From: an uncultured Caldimonas sp.
GTDB lineage: Bacteria > Pseudomonadota > Gammaproteobacteria > Burkholderiales > Burkholderiaceae
Assembly (NCBI RefSeq): GCF_946480305.1
Contig: NZ_CAMLJQ010000003.1
Coordinates: forward strand, 124,001-188,000
Direction: 5' to 3'
DNA length: 64,000 bases
The translations under genes were made by a program, and so were the position numbers. The stretch's first letter is position 1; every line of letters begins with the position of its first letter. Below the pieces are notes generated by a model. That model worked only from the letters and a program-made list of their open reading frames with translations. It did not search any database and was not told where the DNA came from. Positions 31,201 through 38,544 of the stretch are shown here, piece by piece.

Positions 31201-31374
31201 GCGCAGCATGTAGTCGTGCGTCTGCAGTGGAAGGTCCTGGACCCCCGCGCCGAAGGGTGCAACCAGTTTTGGCAGCCCGTCGGCGCTGTCCTTGCGGACC
31301 ACGGCGTAGATCGTGGCGATCAGGCCCAGCCCGACGCGTTTGCAGTGCCTGCACGGCGGCTCAGTGGTGCTCAT
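28270..31374 (-). CDS. T6SS effector, VasX/BTH_I2691-type membrane toxin
   Basis: The 1034-aa protein starts with MSTTEPPCRHCKRVGL, the CxxC-type opening usual for the VasX N-terminal family. It continues with LMLRTPTRGYIYV-like blocks (YMLRTPTRGYIYVMY, WQAYTVDPGGCMQLY). The middle is long and soluble. Hydrophobic helices appear at about 626-650, 716-735 and 756-815, ending in TALTIGFIALGAWLVV, consistent with a pore-forming colicin-like part. A soluble C-terminus of about 200 aa follows. ATG 31374 fits the family; an open frame continues to 31671 with no resemblance. It lies downstream of the DUF4123 adaptor gene and upstream of the DUF6708-like pair. Membrane permeabilisation is inferred from the family. 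Confidence 0.8.
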   Translation of the reverse strand: MSTTEPPCRHCKRVGLGLIATIYAVVRKDSADGLPKLVAPFGAGVQDLPLQTHDYMLRTPTRGYIYVMYPGGRWQAYTVDPGGCMQLYIDLDLEDAPAAPPEKPKTETCNPYKHVKAPTHTLAVDSPSVVPEVWVAYSGHKWNKKVRQHYANKLDARKARMTRVDVAAALTGGSGGPHTLPASVANMKAHIADFAEPGVVQRVSQTLLHPLQPLHAEAAGIHTALLQMAAQQAPQNQGLIVALQDPIGITRALRAGVNGVMKHEREIEQQHSRKNFCARAIRVLEKQAQSNPKFAQAWAEKYAPAVKLADVTAHETAVKAERAATQKEGPMLSHDWLAWRNSPALLTVMQGDFDQADADSGIAYLGAMCATHLGAGCNKTEQDGWLPIALNPADARNYLWRATMLNQVELMKVIGPGPAVDTLKSAYGTLDEWLKQGERLAQFQLQAPSMVPYAQEPLVKVVGHLYLTLQTVLAHAKEQAKLWTRAAVLAMYLHGIELQPLHSRVPVSRVIGMQRETIWKPVAKLFEIERSTTTHVQWRVDVNSLMQGADIQARAEVRLTQWVVTRIRMGTVWQKSEYFTRYEEEVAEAARGRKAAAMQTPGTKPPPAPPVSNWWALNREALLKLTVTPYTAGTLAAAVGLLQYQSFMGAIQSYAGAAEGDEKAKRYALASMTAATVGMLGASVEALAAAWEITAAKAYKAAGEQAWKIFQRRIALTGGAGGVIGAVGGAVTGFQLWAQSSDLLDQGDMDGGWWLRGASMATLASAFASGASAVVVSATVIKGSVVTFLGLGPVGWTALTIGFIALGAWLVVEAAKAKDDPLEQWLKQCTFGAHPNTGWTSEIEQREYNKLYELTWSSTLAWGSSSEPSIRDRIELKVSVPQASAHSALAYDLTFFEPNGMQHVVQGVITVAGGHRYTEAVPLVEWAEKSQQYRLRRTVEGKLEGGRMLLNIVYEQWKPAGAKPSAPGPQQPMLERAQVALRFFPDQQDQPGVVLPTSVGRIDAVARALPAPAPAKPSTPRRHWRTGRPLASSS

Positions 31375-31423
31375 GTGTGGGAACTCCCTCGATGTCTTGT
31401 TGTGGCTGGCGCAACCAGCCGCT

Positions 31424-32476
31424 TCAGGCGTGGTGACCAAGCTCGTGCTGGATGCGGGCCCAGAACGACGCGGGCTGCGTGGCGAGCGATGCCCGTAGCG
31501 ATACGGTGGGGTTGTCGAGCGTCGCGCGCAGCAGTTGGCGCACGTCAGGGTGGCGGTCGAGTTCCGGATGCACTTTGAGCGCTTGAACGGTAAAGCACAG
31601 CCAGTCTTCGGCGGTGGGCAGCCCGGCCTGCTGGGCGCGGTGCATGAGCCTGTCGGCGTCTTTCCACGCAAGCACCTGTGCCGGTGCCTCGCCGATGCCG
31701 CCTGCAGCGGCCGTCATCAACTCGTGCGCAGGGCCGATGCGTCTGAGCAGGGCCCATTGCTCCGGGGTGAAAGTGAGCGCCCCGGGGGCGTCGATGACGG
31801 CCGGGACGGCTCCGCTTGAACCGAGGACCAATTGCCGGCCGGCGTCGGCGCCGGTTTGCAGCAGGCTGATCCATCGCTGCACGGGGCGAAGCCATTGCAG
31901 GCGCTGCTCGGCCGTCAGCGCGGGAGCAAAGCAGGGTACGCCGCGTGGATCCCAGAACCGCCACAGCCGGGCGGGTGCGAACCGGTCGTGCGGGCTTCTC
32001 ACGAGCGCCTGCCTGGTGAAGTGCTGGGCCGCCTCGCGTGCCCAGCGGCTGGCGTAGGCGGGGCCCGCACCTGCCGGTGCGGGGGGCGCGATGAGCCACG
32101 CGCAGATGCTCCGCGCGCCATCGGCACGGCCACCCGCGCCTTGTAGCGATTGCCGCACTGCCAGCCGCACGCTTGCATTGACGAGCGATTCCTGGCGCAG
32201 TTCGTCGTGTATGACCAGCAGGTAAGGGCGGGCCGACTTGGCGAGGTCTGGATGGGCGATGTTCAGCGTGGCGATGTCGATGCTTGCGCCGGGCCGCTCG
32301 CGCTCTGCCCGCAATTCGTGGTCCAACGGGTCAGCCACAGCGGGGTCGATCAGGATGGCCAGGGGACGCGGGCCGTCGGCGCCATGGACGTCATCCAGTT
32401 GGCGTCGCAGGCTCAGCAGGGCGGCTTCGTGCGCTTTTTCTTCATCGGGGAGTGTGGGCTGTTCGGCGTCAAACAA
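31424..32476 (-). CDS. DUF4123-domain T6SS effector chaperone/adaptor
   Basis: The 350-aa protein resembles the DUF4123 adaptors (Tap/TEC-like) that load toxins onto VgrG tips. Typical features are the acidic PLAILIDPAVADPL start, LAKSARPYLLVI, and in the centre RFWDPRGVPCFAPALTAEQ. The TTG at 32476 has a strong GGAGG five bases upstream and overlaps the DUF2345 stop by 8 bp. The ATG at 32551 would add 25 basic residues and overlap the upstream gene by 83 bp, so it is less likely. The toxin gene starts 49 bp further on. The role is inferred from family and order. Confidence 0.8.
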   Translation of the reverse strand: MFDAEQPTLPDEEKAHEAALLSLRRQLDDVHGADGPRPLAILIDPAVADPLDHELRAERERPGASIDIATLNIAHPDLAKSARPYLLVIHDELRQESLVNASVRLAVRQSLQGAGGRADGARSICAWLIAPPAPAGAGPAYASRWAREAAQHFTRQALVRSPHDRFAPARLWRFWDPRGVPCFAPALTAEQRLQWLRPVQRWISLLQTGADAGRQLVLGSSGAVPAVIDAPGALTFTPEQWALLRRIGPAHELMTAAAGGIGEAPAQVLAWKDADRLMHRAQQAGLPTAEDWLCFTVQALKVHPELDRHPDVRQLLRATLDNPTVSLRASLATQPASFWARIQHELGHHA

Positions 32477-33089
32477 GCTGGCCTCCAGTGGTTGCTGCTT
32501 GCAAGAGCTTCTGGCTGCAACCCTTGAGCGGCGCGACTTGAGGAAGCTCAACGCTGCTGTGCGCGCTGGACGGCCCCGTGAGTTCTTTCATGCTCGCCTT
32601 GAACCGCGCAACACCAGGAGTGACGAGGGTGATGTCGCTTCCTTCCAGGAGCAGGGCCGAGCCACCTGCCATGAGCCGCACACGCTTCGGCGCGCCCATC
32701 TCGATGCTGCCGTGCGTGCTGCTCACGACCACAGACTTGTCTGCCGTCAGCTTGACGGCTGCCGATTGCGCCTGGACCGCAACGTTCCCCGTGGCGGCGT
32801 GGAGCTTGATGCCGGTTTCCTGATTGGGCTTGCCGGGGTTGCTGGCCTTGCCATAGGTAAACCACGAGATGCCGCCAGCGACCGCCATCGCGCGGTTGCG
32901 CTGAGCGGTAAAGCTGATGTCGTTGCTGACGAAGGACGCGGTACCGCCGGAATACCAAACTTGGCTTGCCGGACTCAGCAGCGCGATGCCGCCTGGGGCG
33001 CTGACGACGATATTGGGACGGCTCCAGGCGGGTACGCGTCCCCACCCGCCGCCAGTGCTCGAATACGTTCCGGTATTGCTTGTCGTCAT
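32469..33089 (-). CDS. free-standing DUF2345 (VgrG C-terminal tail) protein
   Basis: The 206-aa protein corresponds to the C-terminal DUF2345 region of VgrG spikes: IVVSAPGGIALLSPAS, SNDISFTAQRNRAMAVAGG, KPNQETGIKLHAATGNVAVQ, the repetitive beta-helix SHGSIEMGAPKRVRLMAGGS, and a late ARFKASMKEL block. The gp27/gp5-like N-terminal two thirds of VgrG is absent, and upstream DNA to 33324 shows no VgrG remnant. It nevertheless has its own ATG with AGGT upstream and an intact frame, so it may be functional rather than decaying. It heads the operon and overlaps the DUF4123 gene. Confidence 0.75.
   Translation of the reverse strand: MTTSNTGTYSSTGGGWGRVPAWSRPNIVVSAPGGIALLSPASQVWYSGGTASFVSNDISFTAQRNRAMAVAGGISWFTYGKASNPGKPNQETGIKLHAATGNVAVQAQSAAVKLTADKSVVVSSTHGSIEMGAPKRVRLMAGGSALLLEGSDITLVTPGVARFKASMKELTGPSSAHSSVELPQVAPLKGCSQKLLQAATTGGQLV
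32482..32486 (-). promoter_or_regulatory. ribosome-binding site GGAGG deciding a TTG start
   Basis: GGAGG on the minus strand lies five bases before the TTG at 32476, inside the end of the DUF2345 gene. It is the best Shine-Dalgarno near this gene and supports translational coupling with the upstream stop. Confidence 0.6.
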
Positions 33090-33324
33090 GTTTGACCTCC
33101 CCTTTTCGCGTGGGCCGTAGAGCGCCCTCCCGCGAAGTGCGAAATTCGAACACAAGGGATGGGTGATGGCCCGCCTCCCTGTGCGGGCAAGTTGTGTCGG
33201 ACTGTTTCTGTCCAGCCTCGAAACCGGGGTGCCCCTCGGACGGGGGGAGACACCACCGGGCGATGGTTCCGCACCGCAAGCTCTGCAACAATCGCCCCCA
33301 CTTCTGGCGAGGGAGAGTCAAAAC

Positions 33325-36300
33325 ATGCAGAAAAACATCCGGGTGCGCGTGCTGGCCGGTCTGGCAGCGGTTGCCATTGCGGCGGGCGCCGCGTGGTGGT
33401 GGGCACAGCAACGCGGCGGGCCCGACGCGAGCGGCGCCGAAAGCGGCACCGATCCCAATGCCCCCTTCGCGGTGGCCGAGTGCAAGCCCCGCTTGATGGA
33501 CGACCAGCCCGCGTTGGCGGTGGTGTTCACGCAGCCGGTCGACCGCACGCAATCGCTCGGCGAATACCTGCGTGTGGTGGACCTCGGTCCGGTCAGTGGA
33601 GACCAGGAATCTTCGACGGAAGAAAAGACCGCATCGAAGAACGCACCCAGGAGCGCCGACGGCACCACGCCGGAAGGCAACATCGTCCAGGGCAACTGGA
33701 CCGTGGGCGACAACCCGCGCATCGCCTACTTCCCCTACATCCAGCCCCAGCGCAAGTTCCGCATCGAGGTGCAGGCCGGCCTGCTGTCGGGCGACGGCGT
33801 GAAGCTGGCCGACGGCAAGCGCTGTGACGTGGCCAGCGATGCGATGGCTCCGTCGTGGTATTTCGCCAGCCGCGGCGTGGTGCTGCCGGCCGGCCAGAAC
33901 GGCGGCCTGCCGATCGTCACGGTCAACCAGCCGGAGGTCGACGTGCAGTTCCTGCGCGTCGAACCGTCGGAGCTGCCGCGCTTCTTCGAGCGTGTGGCGG
34001 GCGGGCAATCGGTCTATGACGAGGAATCAGGCGAGTACTACGGCTACAGCGAGAACAGCACGCTCAAGGGTCGGGTGGGAGGCTGGGAACTGGACCGGCT
34101 GCGCAGCAGCACGCGCAGCGTGTTCCTGGGCCGCTTCAAGACTGACGACACGCCCAACCGGCGGCACGTGACCTTCCTGCCGGTCGAGCAGATCAAGGAG
34201 CTGCAGGAGCCGGGGGTCTACATCGCGGTGATGGGCCGCCCGGGGCGCTTCGGCGACGACTACCAGGTCACCTATTTCTACGTGAGCGACATCGGCGTGC
34301 ACGTGCGCCGCTATGCCAAGGGGCTGGACGCGTTCGCGACCTCGCTGCGCAGCGGCGAGGCGCTGTCCGGCGTCGAGTACGAACTGCTCGACGAGAACGC
34401 CCGCTCGCTCGGCAAGGCCGACGCCGATGGCGATGGCCACGGCGCCTTTGCCGACGTGCCGGCTGCGGCGCGGCTGCTGGTGGCGCGCCAGGGCAAGGCG
34501 ATGACGGTGATCGTGCTGCGTGAGCCGGGGCTGGATCTGTCGGAATTCGACGTCGGCGGCCATTTGTCGTCCGACACCAAGCTCTTCGTCTATGCCGGTC
34601 GCGACCTCTACCGCCCGGGCGAGCAGTTCAACGTGTCGGTGCTGGCCCGCAATGCCGATGGCCGCGCGATCGCGCCGATGCCGCTGCAGGCGACGCTGAA
34701 GCGTCCCGACGGCCGCACGGTGCAGACCCTGACCTGGCGCGCCGACGACAAGCGGCCGGGGTACTTCCAGCGCACGCTGTCGTTGCCGCCCGATGCGCAA
34801 ACCGGCACCTGGTGGCTCGAACTGCGCACCGACCCGGGCGGCCCGGCCAACGCGCAGTGGCGCTTCGAGGTCGAGGAATTCCTGCCCGAGCGCATGAAGC
34901 TGCAACTGAAGACCGACAAGGCGGTCCTGATGCCGGACGACAGTTTCGACGTGTCGGTGCAGGGCGACTACCTGTTCGGCGCACCTGCCGCCGGCAACCG
35001 CCTGCTGGTGAGCGCCGCCACCGAGCGCGAAACCTATGCGCTGCCGAAGCAGTGGCCCGGCTTCGTGTTCGGCGACTTCGCCGACGACCACCTCAAGTCG
35101 CGCGAGGAAGTCGACGACACCTCGCTCGATGACCAGGGCAGCGCGCAGATCACCTTGCCCGTCAAGGCCGAAGGCGCGGCGTCGCCGGTCACGGTGCGGG
35201 GCAGCTTCAGCCTGCTCGAATCCGGCGGGCGGCCGGTGGTGCGCTCCATCGAGCGCACCGTGTGGCCGGCCGACAAGCTGCTCGCGCTGCGGCCCTTGTT
35301 CGACCGCGACGTGACGCGCGAAGACGGCAAGGCCGAGTTCGAACTGATCCGCGTCGACACGCAAGGCCGCATGGCACCGGTGCAAGGCGTGAAGCTGAAG
35401 CTCGTGCGCGAGGACCGTCAGTACTACTGGCGTTTCGACGACCAGAAGGGCTGGCATTCCGGTTACACCGAAACCGACGAGCCGGTCGAATCGAGCACCG
35501 TGGACGTGAAGGACCGCACCAAGCTGAGCCTGCCGGTGAAGTGGGGCCGCTACCGCCTCGAAGCGCACGACCCGCAGACCGGCCTGGCACTGCGCTATCG
35601 CTTCTATGCCGGCTGGAACGCGCAGGACGCCGAAGACATCGGCAACCGGCCCGACCGCGTGCAGCTCAAGCTGGCCAAGGCCCCGCTGAAGGCCGGCGAG
35701 AAGGCCGAGATCACCATCACCCCGCCGCATGACGGCACGGCGCTCGTCACCGTGGAAGGTGGCAGCCTGTTGTGGAGCAAGCGCATCGACGTGTCCACAC
35801 AGGGCACGACGATCGACGTGCCCATCGACGAAAAATGGGCGCGCCACGACCTGTACGCCACGGTGACGGTGTTCCGCCCCGGCAGCCAGGGCGACCGCAT
35901 CACGCCGGCGCGCGCCGTGGGCCTGGTGCACCTGCCGCTGGCGCGCGAGGAGCGCAAGCTGAAAGTGGCGATCACCGCGCCGGCCAAGGTGCTGCCCGAG
36001 AAGCGCGCGACCGTGAAGGTCAAGGCCGAGGGGCTGCAAGGGCAGGGCGCCTTCGTCACCGTCTCGGCGGTGGACGTCGGCATCCTCAACATCACCAACT
36101 ACCGCACGCCGGACCCGATCGACTTCTTCTTCGGCAAGCACCGCTACGCGCCGGAACTGCTCGACATGTACGGCAAGCTGATCGAGAAGATGGAAGGGCG
36201 CCAGGGCAAGCTCGCCTTCGGCGGCGACTCCGGCATGCGGGGCGACACGCAGAGCCTGCCCAAGAAGGTGAAGCTGGTGGACCTGTTCAGCGGGCCGGTG

Positions 36301-38529
36301 GCATTGAATGCACAAGGCGAAGCGGAAATTCCGCTCGACATCCCGGACTTCAATGGCACGCTGCGGCTGATGGCGGTGGTCGCGGCGCCCGAGCGCTTCG
36401 GCAGCGCACAGGCCGAGATGGTGGCCGCTGCACCGGTGGTGGCCGAGCTGGCAACGCCGCGGTTCATCTCGCCCGGTGATGCCGCGACGATCGCGCTGGA
36501 CGTGACCAACCTCAGCGGCAGCACGCAGGAGCTCAAGGTCAGGCTCGAAGGCGCCGACCCGGTGCGCATCCGCGAAGGCGAGCGCAGCGTGAGCCTGAAG
36601 CACCAGCAGCGCACCACCTTGCGCTTTGCCGCGGAGGCGACCGACGCCTACGGCCTGGGTCGCCTGCGCCTGCAGGTCACCTCGGCCTCAGGGCTGAAGA
36701 TCGTGCGGGAGTCGGTGCTGCAGGTGCAGCCGCCGGTGCCGCAGGAGCGCGACGTGCGCCGCGTGAAGCTCGACCCGGGCCAGAGCTTCAAGCTCGAGCC
36801 GGGCTGGCTCGAGAAGTACTTCAAGGCCTCCGCAGCGGTGAACGTCACCGTGTCGAACAAGCCGCCGCTGAACGTGAACCAGCTCGTGCAGGGGCTGCTC
36901 GACTACCCCTATGGCTGCGTGGAGCAGACCACCAGCGCGGCCTACCCGCACGTGTTCATCGATGACGCGGCGGCCAAGGCCTACGGCCTGAAGCCGCGCA
37001 CGCGCGACGAACGCGCGCAGTTCATCGAAGGCGCCATCGGCCGGCTGGCCGGCATGCAGAAGTCCAACGGCGGCTACACGTTGTGGGGCGACGGTGCGTA
37101 CGAGGCATGGATCTCCGCCTACGTGATGGGCTTCCTGCAAGACGCGCGCGCGCAGGGCTTCACCGTGCCGGACGGCATCTACAAGAACGGCCAGGACTGG
37201 CTGCTGCAGCAACTGCAGCAGGCGCCGAACCGCTTCCCCAGCCTGCCGGCGAGCGCCAGGCCCGACCAGATCGGCGACATCGACTCGCGTGAATACACCT
37301 TGCTGCGCGACAGTCACCAGCGCTTTGCCGAAATGGCGCATGCCGGCTACGTGCTCGCGCGTGACCAGAAGGCACCGCTGGCGATGCTGCGCTTCCTGCA
37401 CGACAAGATGCGCGACCGCGCGCGTTCGCCACTGCCGCTGGTGCACCTGTCGATCGCACTCAAGCTGATGGGTGACGAGGCGCGTGCGAAGGTGGCGCTG
37501 GACGACGCGATGAAGCGCCAGTACGGCATCGGCACCAACCTGAACCGCGGCAATGCCTACTACTGGCACTACGAGTGGCTGGGCGACTACGGCTCGCACC
37601 CGCGCGACCTCGCCATGGCGTATGCGTTGCTGGCGCGGCACGAGGTGAAGCACCCGGCGCGCGAGAACCTGCTGTTCGAGCTGGCCAACCGGCTGGGCAG
37701 CCGCCAGTACTTCTCGACGCAGGAGCGGCTGGCGCTGTTCCTCGCCGCCCGCGCGGCCGGCGGCAGTGCAGGCAGCGAGTGGACCGCACTGCTGAAGACG
37801 GGCGAGGCCACGCAGGCCCTTGCATCCCGTTCGACCGAGATGCGCAGCCTCGGCGCGGCAGCGCTTGCACAGGGCGTGTCGCTGACGAGCCAGCACAGCG
37901 AGGCACTGTTCGTCGAGATCGAGGTGAGCGGCTACCCGACCAAGCCTCCGGCGCCGAAGGGCGACGTCATCGGCCTGCAGCGTGACTGGTTCGAACTCGA
38001 CGGCCAACCGTGGCGCGGCCGGCAGTTGAAGGTGGGCGACATGCTCATCGTGCGCGTGCAGGCCCGGGCGCGCTTCCAGATCACCGACGGCCTGATCGTC
38101 GACCGCATCCCGGCCGGTTTCGAGGTGGAGAACCTCAACCTGTCGCAGGGGCCGAAGGCGGAGGAGTTCACGGTGGACAACATCAACGTGGCCCAGGCCA
38201 TGTCGGACCAGCGCATCAAGCACCGCGAGTACCGCGACGATCGCTACGTCGCCGCCGTGGAGCTGGATGGCAACCCGCTGAACCTGTTCTACCTGGTGCG
38301 CGTGGTGAGCCCCGGCCGCTACGTGGTGCCGGCACCATTTGCCGAAGACATGTACCGCCCCGAGCTGCGCGGCGTGGGCGTGCAGCCGGCCGCGATCGCC
38401 ATCACCGATCCGCGCGGCGGCGGCGTGCCCGAACTGCCCGCCGCGCCTGCAGCCGAGGCATCAGCGCCAGCGGCGGCGGGGGCGGTTCCGGCCGCGGCGC
38501 CGGCCGCTTCGGCAGCCAGCGCGCCTTGA
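33325..38529 (+). CDS. bacterial alpha-2-macroglobulin family protein
   Basis: The 1734-aa periplasmic protein is thought to trap proteases that breach the outer membrane. An N-terminal hydrophobic anchor or signal at about 9-28 (VLAGLAAVAIAAGAAWWW) has no lipobox Cys, unlike E. coli YfhM. Repeated beta-domains follow, with YRPGEQFNVSVLARN and the macroglobulin DLYATVTVFRPG block. The thioester motif C1198-V-E-Q1201 (YPYGCVEQTTS) is intact, and a thioester domain with GGYTLWGDG follows. The C-terminus is Ala/Pro-rich. ATG 33325 has GGGAGAG upstream. It is directly followed by pbpC, the classic partner. Confidence 0.93.
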   Translation: MQKNIRVRVLAGLAAVAIAAGAAWWWAQQRGGPDASGAESGTDPNAPFAVAECKPRLMDDQPALAVVFTQPVDRTQSLGEYLRVVDLGPVSGDQESSTEEKTASKNAPRSADGTTPEGNIVQGNWTVGDNPRIAYFPYIQPQRKFRIEVQAGLLSGDGVKLADGKRCDVASDAMAPSWYFASRGVVLPAGQNGGLPIVTVNQPEVDVQFLRVEPSELPRFFERVAGGQSVYDEESGEYYGYSENSTLKGRVGGWELDRLRSSTRSVFLGRFKTDDTPNRRHVTFLPVEQIKELQEPGVYIAVMGRPGRFGDDYQVTYFYVSDIGVHVRRYAKGLDAFATSLRSGEALSGVEYELLDENARSLGKADADGDGHGAFADVPAAARLLVARQGKAMTVIVLREPGLDLSEFDVGGHLSSDTKLFVYAGRDLYRPGEQFNVSVLARNADGRAIAPMPLQATLKRPDGRTVQTLTWRADDKRPGYFQRTLSLPPDAQTGTWWLELRTDPGGPANAQWRFEVEEFLPERMKLQLKTDKAVLMPDDSFDVSVQGDYLFGAPAAGNRLLVSAATERETYALPKQWPGFVFGDFADDHLKSREEVDDTSLDDQGSAQITLPVKAEGAASPVTVRGSFSLLESGGRPVVRSIERTVWPADKLLALRPLFDRDVTREDGKAEFELIRVDTQGRMAPVQGVKLKLVREDRQYYWRFDDQKGWHSGYTETDEPVESSTVDVKDRTKLSLPVKWGRYRLEAHDPQTGLALRYRFYAGWNAQDAEDIGNRPDRVQLKLAKAPLKAGEKAEITITPPHDGTALVTVEGGSLLWSKRIDVSTQGTTIDVPIDEKWARHDLYATVTVFRPGSQGDRITPARAVGLVHLPLAREERKLKVAITAPAKVLPEKRATVKVKAEGLQGQGAFVTVSAVDVGILNITNYRTPDPIDFFFGKHRYAPELLDMYGKLIEKMEGRQGKLAFGGDSGMRGDTQSLPKKVKLVDLFSGPVALNAQGEAEIPLDIPDFNGTLRLMAVVAAPERFGSAQAEMVAAAPVVAELATPRFISPGDAATIALDVTNLSGSTQELKVRLEGADPVRIREGERSVSLKHQQRTTLRFAAEATDAYGLGRLRLQVTSASGLKIVRESVLQVQPPVPQERDVRRVKLDPGQSFKLEPGWLEKYFKASAAVNVTVSNKPPLNVNQLVQGLLDYPYGCVEQTTSAAYPHVFIDDAAAKAYGLKPRTRDERAQFIEGAIGRLAGMQKSNGGYTLWGDGAYEAWISAYVMGFLQDARAQGFTVPDGIYKNGQDWLLQQLQQAPNRFPSLPASARPDQIGDIDSREYTLLRDSHQRFAEMAHAGYVLARDQKAPLAMLRFLHDKMRDRARSPLPLVHLSIALKLMGDEARAKVALDDAMKRQYGIGTNLNRGNAYYWHYEWLGDYGSHPRDLAMAYALLARHEVKHPARENLLFELANRLGSRQYFSTQERLALFLAARAAGGSAGSEWTALLKTGEATQALASRSTEMRSLGAAALAQGVSLTSQHSEALFVEIEVSGYPTKPPAPKGDVIGLQRDWFELDGQPWRGRQLKVGDMLIVRVQARARFQITDGLIVDRIPAGFEVENLNLSQGPKAEEFTVDNINVAQAMSDQRIKHREYRDDRYVAAVELDGNPLNLFYLVRVVSPGRYVVPAPFAEDMYRPELRGVGVQPAAIAITDPRGGGVPELPAAPAAEASAPAAAGAVPAAAPAASAASAP

Positions 38530-38544
38530 GTTGAGGATGGCCAG

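Noticed and set aside
31375..31671. Upstream extension of the VasX-like protein by 99 residues
   Set aside because: The added sequence is Arg/Pro/Ser-rich and overlaps the end of the DUF4123 gene on the same strand; the CxxC-type N-terminus starts at 31374.
33090..33324. Possible remnant of the missing VgrG N-terminal part upstream of the DUF2345 gene
   Set aside because: No VgrG-like peptide could be read in any frame on the minus strand in this gap.
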